Below the pieces are notes generated by a model. The model saw nothing but the letters and a program-made list of their open reading frames with translations, had not been told where the DNA came from and searched no databases. From Mediterranea massiliensis (GTDB taxonomy: Bacteria > Bacteroidota > Bacteroidia > Bacteroidales > Bacteroidaceae), in contig NZ_LT635836.1 of assembly GCF_900128475.1 (NCBI RefSeq), positions 634,526 to 698,525 on the forward strand: a stretch of 64,000 nucleotides of DNA, written 5' to 3'. Positions 62,711 to 64,000 of this stretch are shown piece after piece. The position numbers were made by a program, and so were the translations under genes. The stretch's first letter is position 1; each line of letters begins with the position of its first letter.

Positions 62711-63703
62711 ATGAAAGGCATTAAAATCTTATTCCTCATCATCCTCGCATTGCCGGCTATCCAGTCCATCCAAGCACAACATCATATTAAGAAGGGTATT
62801 CCAATGGATTCTATCCTATTAAGTGATCCTTGCATTCTCGCAGACCAGCAAACATCCATGTATTATATGACAGGTACAGGAGGAATGTTATGGAAAAGTA
62901 AAGATCTCAAATTGTGGGAAGGGCCTTACGCAATTGCTCAAACAGATCCCCATTCATGGATGGGGCCTAAACCAATGATCTGGGCAGCCGAACTTCATCC
63001 TTATCAAAACAAGTATTACTATTTTGCTACATTTACAAATCCTACTGTTAAAATAGACACAGTCAGAGGAAATGCAATAGAAAGAAGAGCTTGTCATATA
63101 TTGGTAAGCGACAAGCCGGACGGTCCTTACCGCCCAATGCAAGATTCCATATACTTGCCGGCAAACAAGCCAACTCTCGATGGAACTTTTTGGATTGATA
63201 CAGATGGAAAACCTTATATGGTTTATTGTTATGAATGGTTACAGAACTGGAATGGAACGATTGAAAAGATTGAATTAAAACCAGATCTCAGTGGTTCAGT
63301 CGGAGAAGGACAAGTATTATTCCGTTCAAATGAATGTCCATGGAGCCGTGAAATCAGCGAGGGAAAAGAAGGGCCAAACAAAGTTACCGACGGTCCTTAC
63401 CTATTTCGCACAGAAACAGGCAGACTAGGCATGATTTGGACAAGCTGGATATATGACATTTATACACAAGGAGTTGCCTACTCAGAAAGTGGAACGTTAG
63501 ATGGCCCTTGGATCCAAGAACCTCAACCTATCACACCACCTAATTTTGGCCATGGAATGCTTTTCAAAACCTTAGAAGGAAAATGGTTAATGTCTGTACA
63601 TAGTCACAAAAACATCGATGGAACATATATTCGTGTTCCACACTTGTTTGAAGTAGACTTATCAGGTGATAAATTAATTGTCGGAGAAATCTATCAACCA
63701 TAG
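62711..63703 (+). CDS. glycoside hydrolase family 43-type enzyme
   Basis: A 330-residue exported five-bladed propeller enzyme (signal peptide LFLIILALPAIQSIQA). LLSDPCILADQQTSMYYMTGT carries the general-base Asp, TLDGTFWIDTDGKPYMVYCYEW the pKa-setting Asp, and NKVTDGPYLFRTETGRLGMIW lies where the general acid is expected, with Asp-Gly-Pro instead of the common Glu-Gly-Pro. GH43 members remove arabinose, xylose or galactose. The exact activity is open. It is more A/T-rich than the enzyme genes upstream of the HTCS. Confidence 0.8.
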   Translation: MKGIKILFLIILALPAIQSIQAQHHIKKGIPMDSILLSDPCILADQQTSMYYMTGTGGMLWKSKDLKLWEGPYAIAQTDPHSWMGPKPMIWAAELHPYQNKYYYFATFTNPTVKIDTVRGNAIERRACHILVSDKPDGPYRPMQDSIYLPANKPTLDGTFWIDTDGKPYMVYCYEWLQNWNGTIEKIELKPDLSGSVGEGQVLFRSNECPWSREISEGKEGPNKVTDGPYLFRTETGRLGMIWTSWIYDIYTQGVAYSESGTLDGPWIQEPQPITPPNFGHGMLFKTLEGKWLMSVHSHKNIDGTYIRVPHLFEVDLSGDKLIVGEIYQP

Positions 63704-63738
63704 AAAGGATACTCAACCAATAAAAAAACAATAACATT

Positions 63739-64000
63739 ATGAAGAAATATGGATTAGCATCTATATGTGTGTATATCTACATTCTGTTATTTACAGCGTG
63801 TACACAACCTATATTAAAACCCATCCGTTCGGGCGAGATATGGCCGGACGACCGCGGCGTACACGTCAATGCACACGGAGGAGGCATGCTCTACCACGAC
63901 GGTACCTATTACTGGTATGGTGAAAACAAGTCGGACACCACCAGCAAGGCTATGGTGGGCATCATGTGCTACTCTTCGAAAAACCTCACCGACTGGAAGA
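63739..64000 (+). CDS. GH43-type lipoprotein, partial (cut by window end)
   Basis: The first 87 codons of a lipoprotein (lipobox LFTAC) beginning a five-bladed propeller: IWPDDRGVHVNAHGGGMLYHDGTYYWYGENK. The AHGGG...YYWYGE pattern is typical of GH43 subfamily 24-like exo-beta-1,3-galactosidases and near relatives. Base composition changes inside the fragment: the signal region is A/T-rich, and from about 63825 the sequence is much more G/C-rich, as in the genome core. Confidence 0.75.
   Translation, partial: MKKYGLASICVYIYILLFTACTQPILKPIRSGEIWPDDRGVHVNAHGGGMLYHDGTYYWYGENKSDTTSKAMVGIMCYSSKNLTDWK

Overview
The window looks like a chromosome segment from a member of the Bacteroidaceae (Bacteroides or a close relative). 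The support is a complete SusC/SusD carbohydrate locus with a hybrid two-component regulator, many promoters with the Bacteroidetes -7 element TAnnTTTG, a FeoA-FeoB fusion, a Rho factor with a long disordered insert, and the near absence of strong Shine-Dalgarno sequences. I cannot name the species from sequence alone.

Layout. Positions 1-2.4 kb hold a HigA-type antitoxin and the queuosine genes yhhQ-queC-queF. Positions 2.4-9.7 kb hold a FadL-type porin, a D-lactate dehydrogenase and several small metabolic or unknown genes. Positions 9.8-15.8 kb hold a type III restriction-modification system that is broken twice: a nonsense codon near the end of res and an IS982 insertion in mod. A strikingly structured leader precedes mod. 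Positions 16.4-29 kb are core genome: tRNA-Cys, feoB, tilS, an EFR1-type ferredoxin, rho, ffh, folD, a CapA-like gene, tRNA-His and an MFS transporter. Positions 29-32.7 kb hold a small regulator/membrane-protein pair, a KDG kinase and an NhaC antiporter.

Positions 32.7-44.9 kb are a mobile-element zone. An S41 peptidase gene is split by a 3.8 kb Recombinase-In-Trio (RIT) element carrying three overlapping tyrosine recombinases. Next come a short inverted-repeat element, a second IS982 copy, an esterase, a CNNM/CorC protein, and adjoining IS1182 and IS481 elements. Positions 45-48.6 kb are ordinary genes (OmpH-like chaperone, small membrane protein, pepD, an endonuclease/exonuclease/phosphatase-family protein).

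Positions 48.7-64 kb are a polysaccharide utilisation locus: BNR_4 protein, GH105-DUF2264 fusion, HTCS regulator on the opposite strand, SusC, SusD and two GH43-type enzymes, the last cut by the window end. The enzyme set suggests a glycan with rhamnose/uronic-acid caps and galactan or arabinan chains, such as arabinogalactan or rhamnogalacturonan; this is inference from family membership.

Across scales, the most unexpected pattern is a set of short tandem arrays in six separate intergenic gaps. They have unrelated sequences but nearly the same period (21-23 bp, most often 22), and in several the unit is a 13 bp odd palindrome plus a 9 bp spacer.
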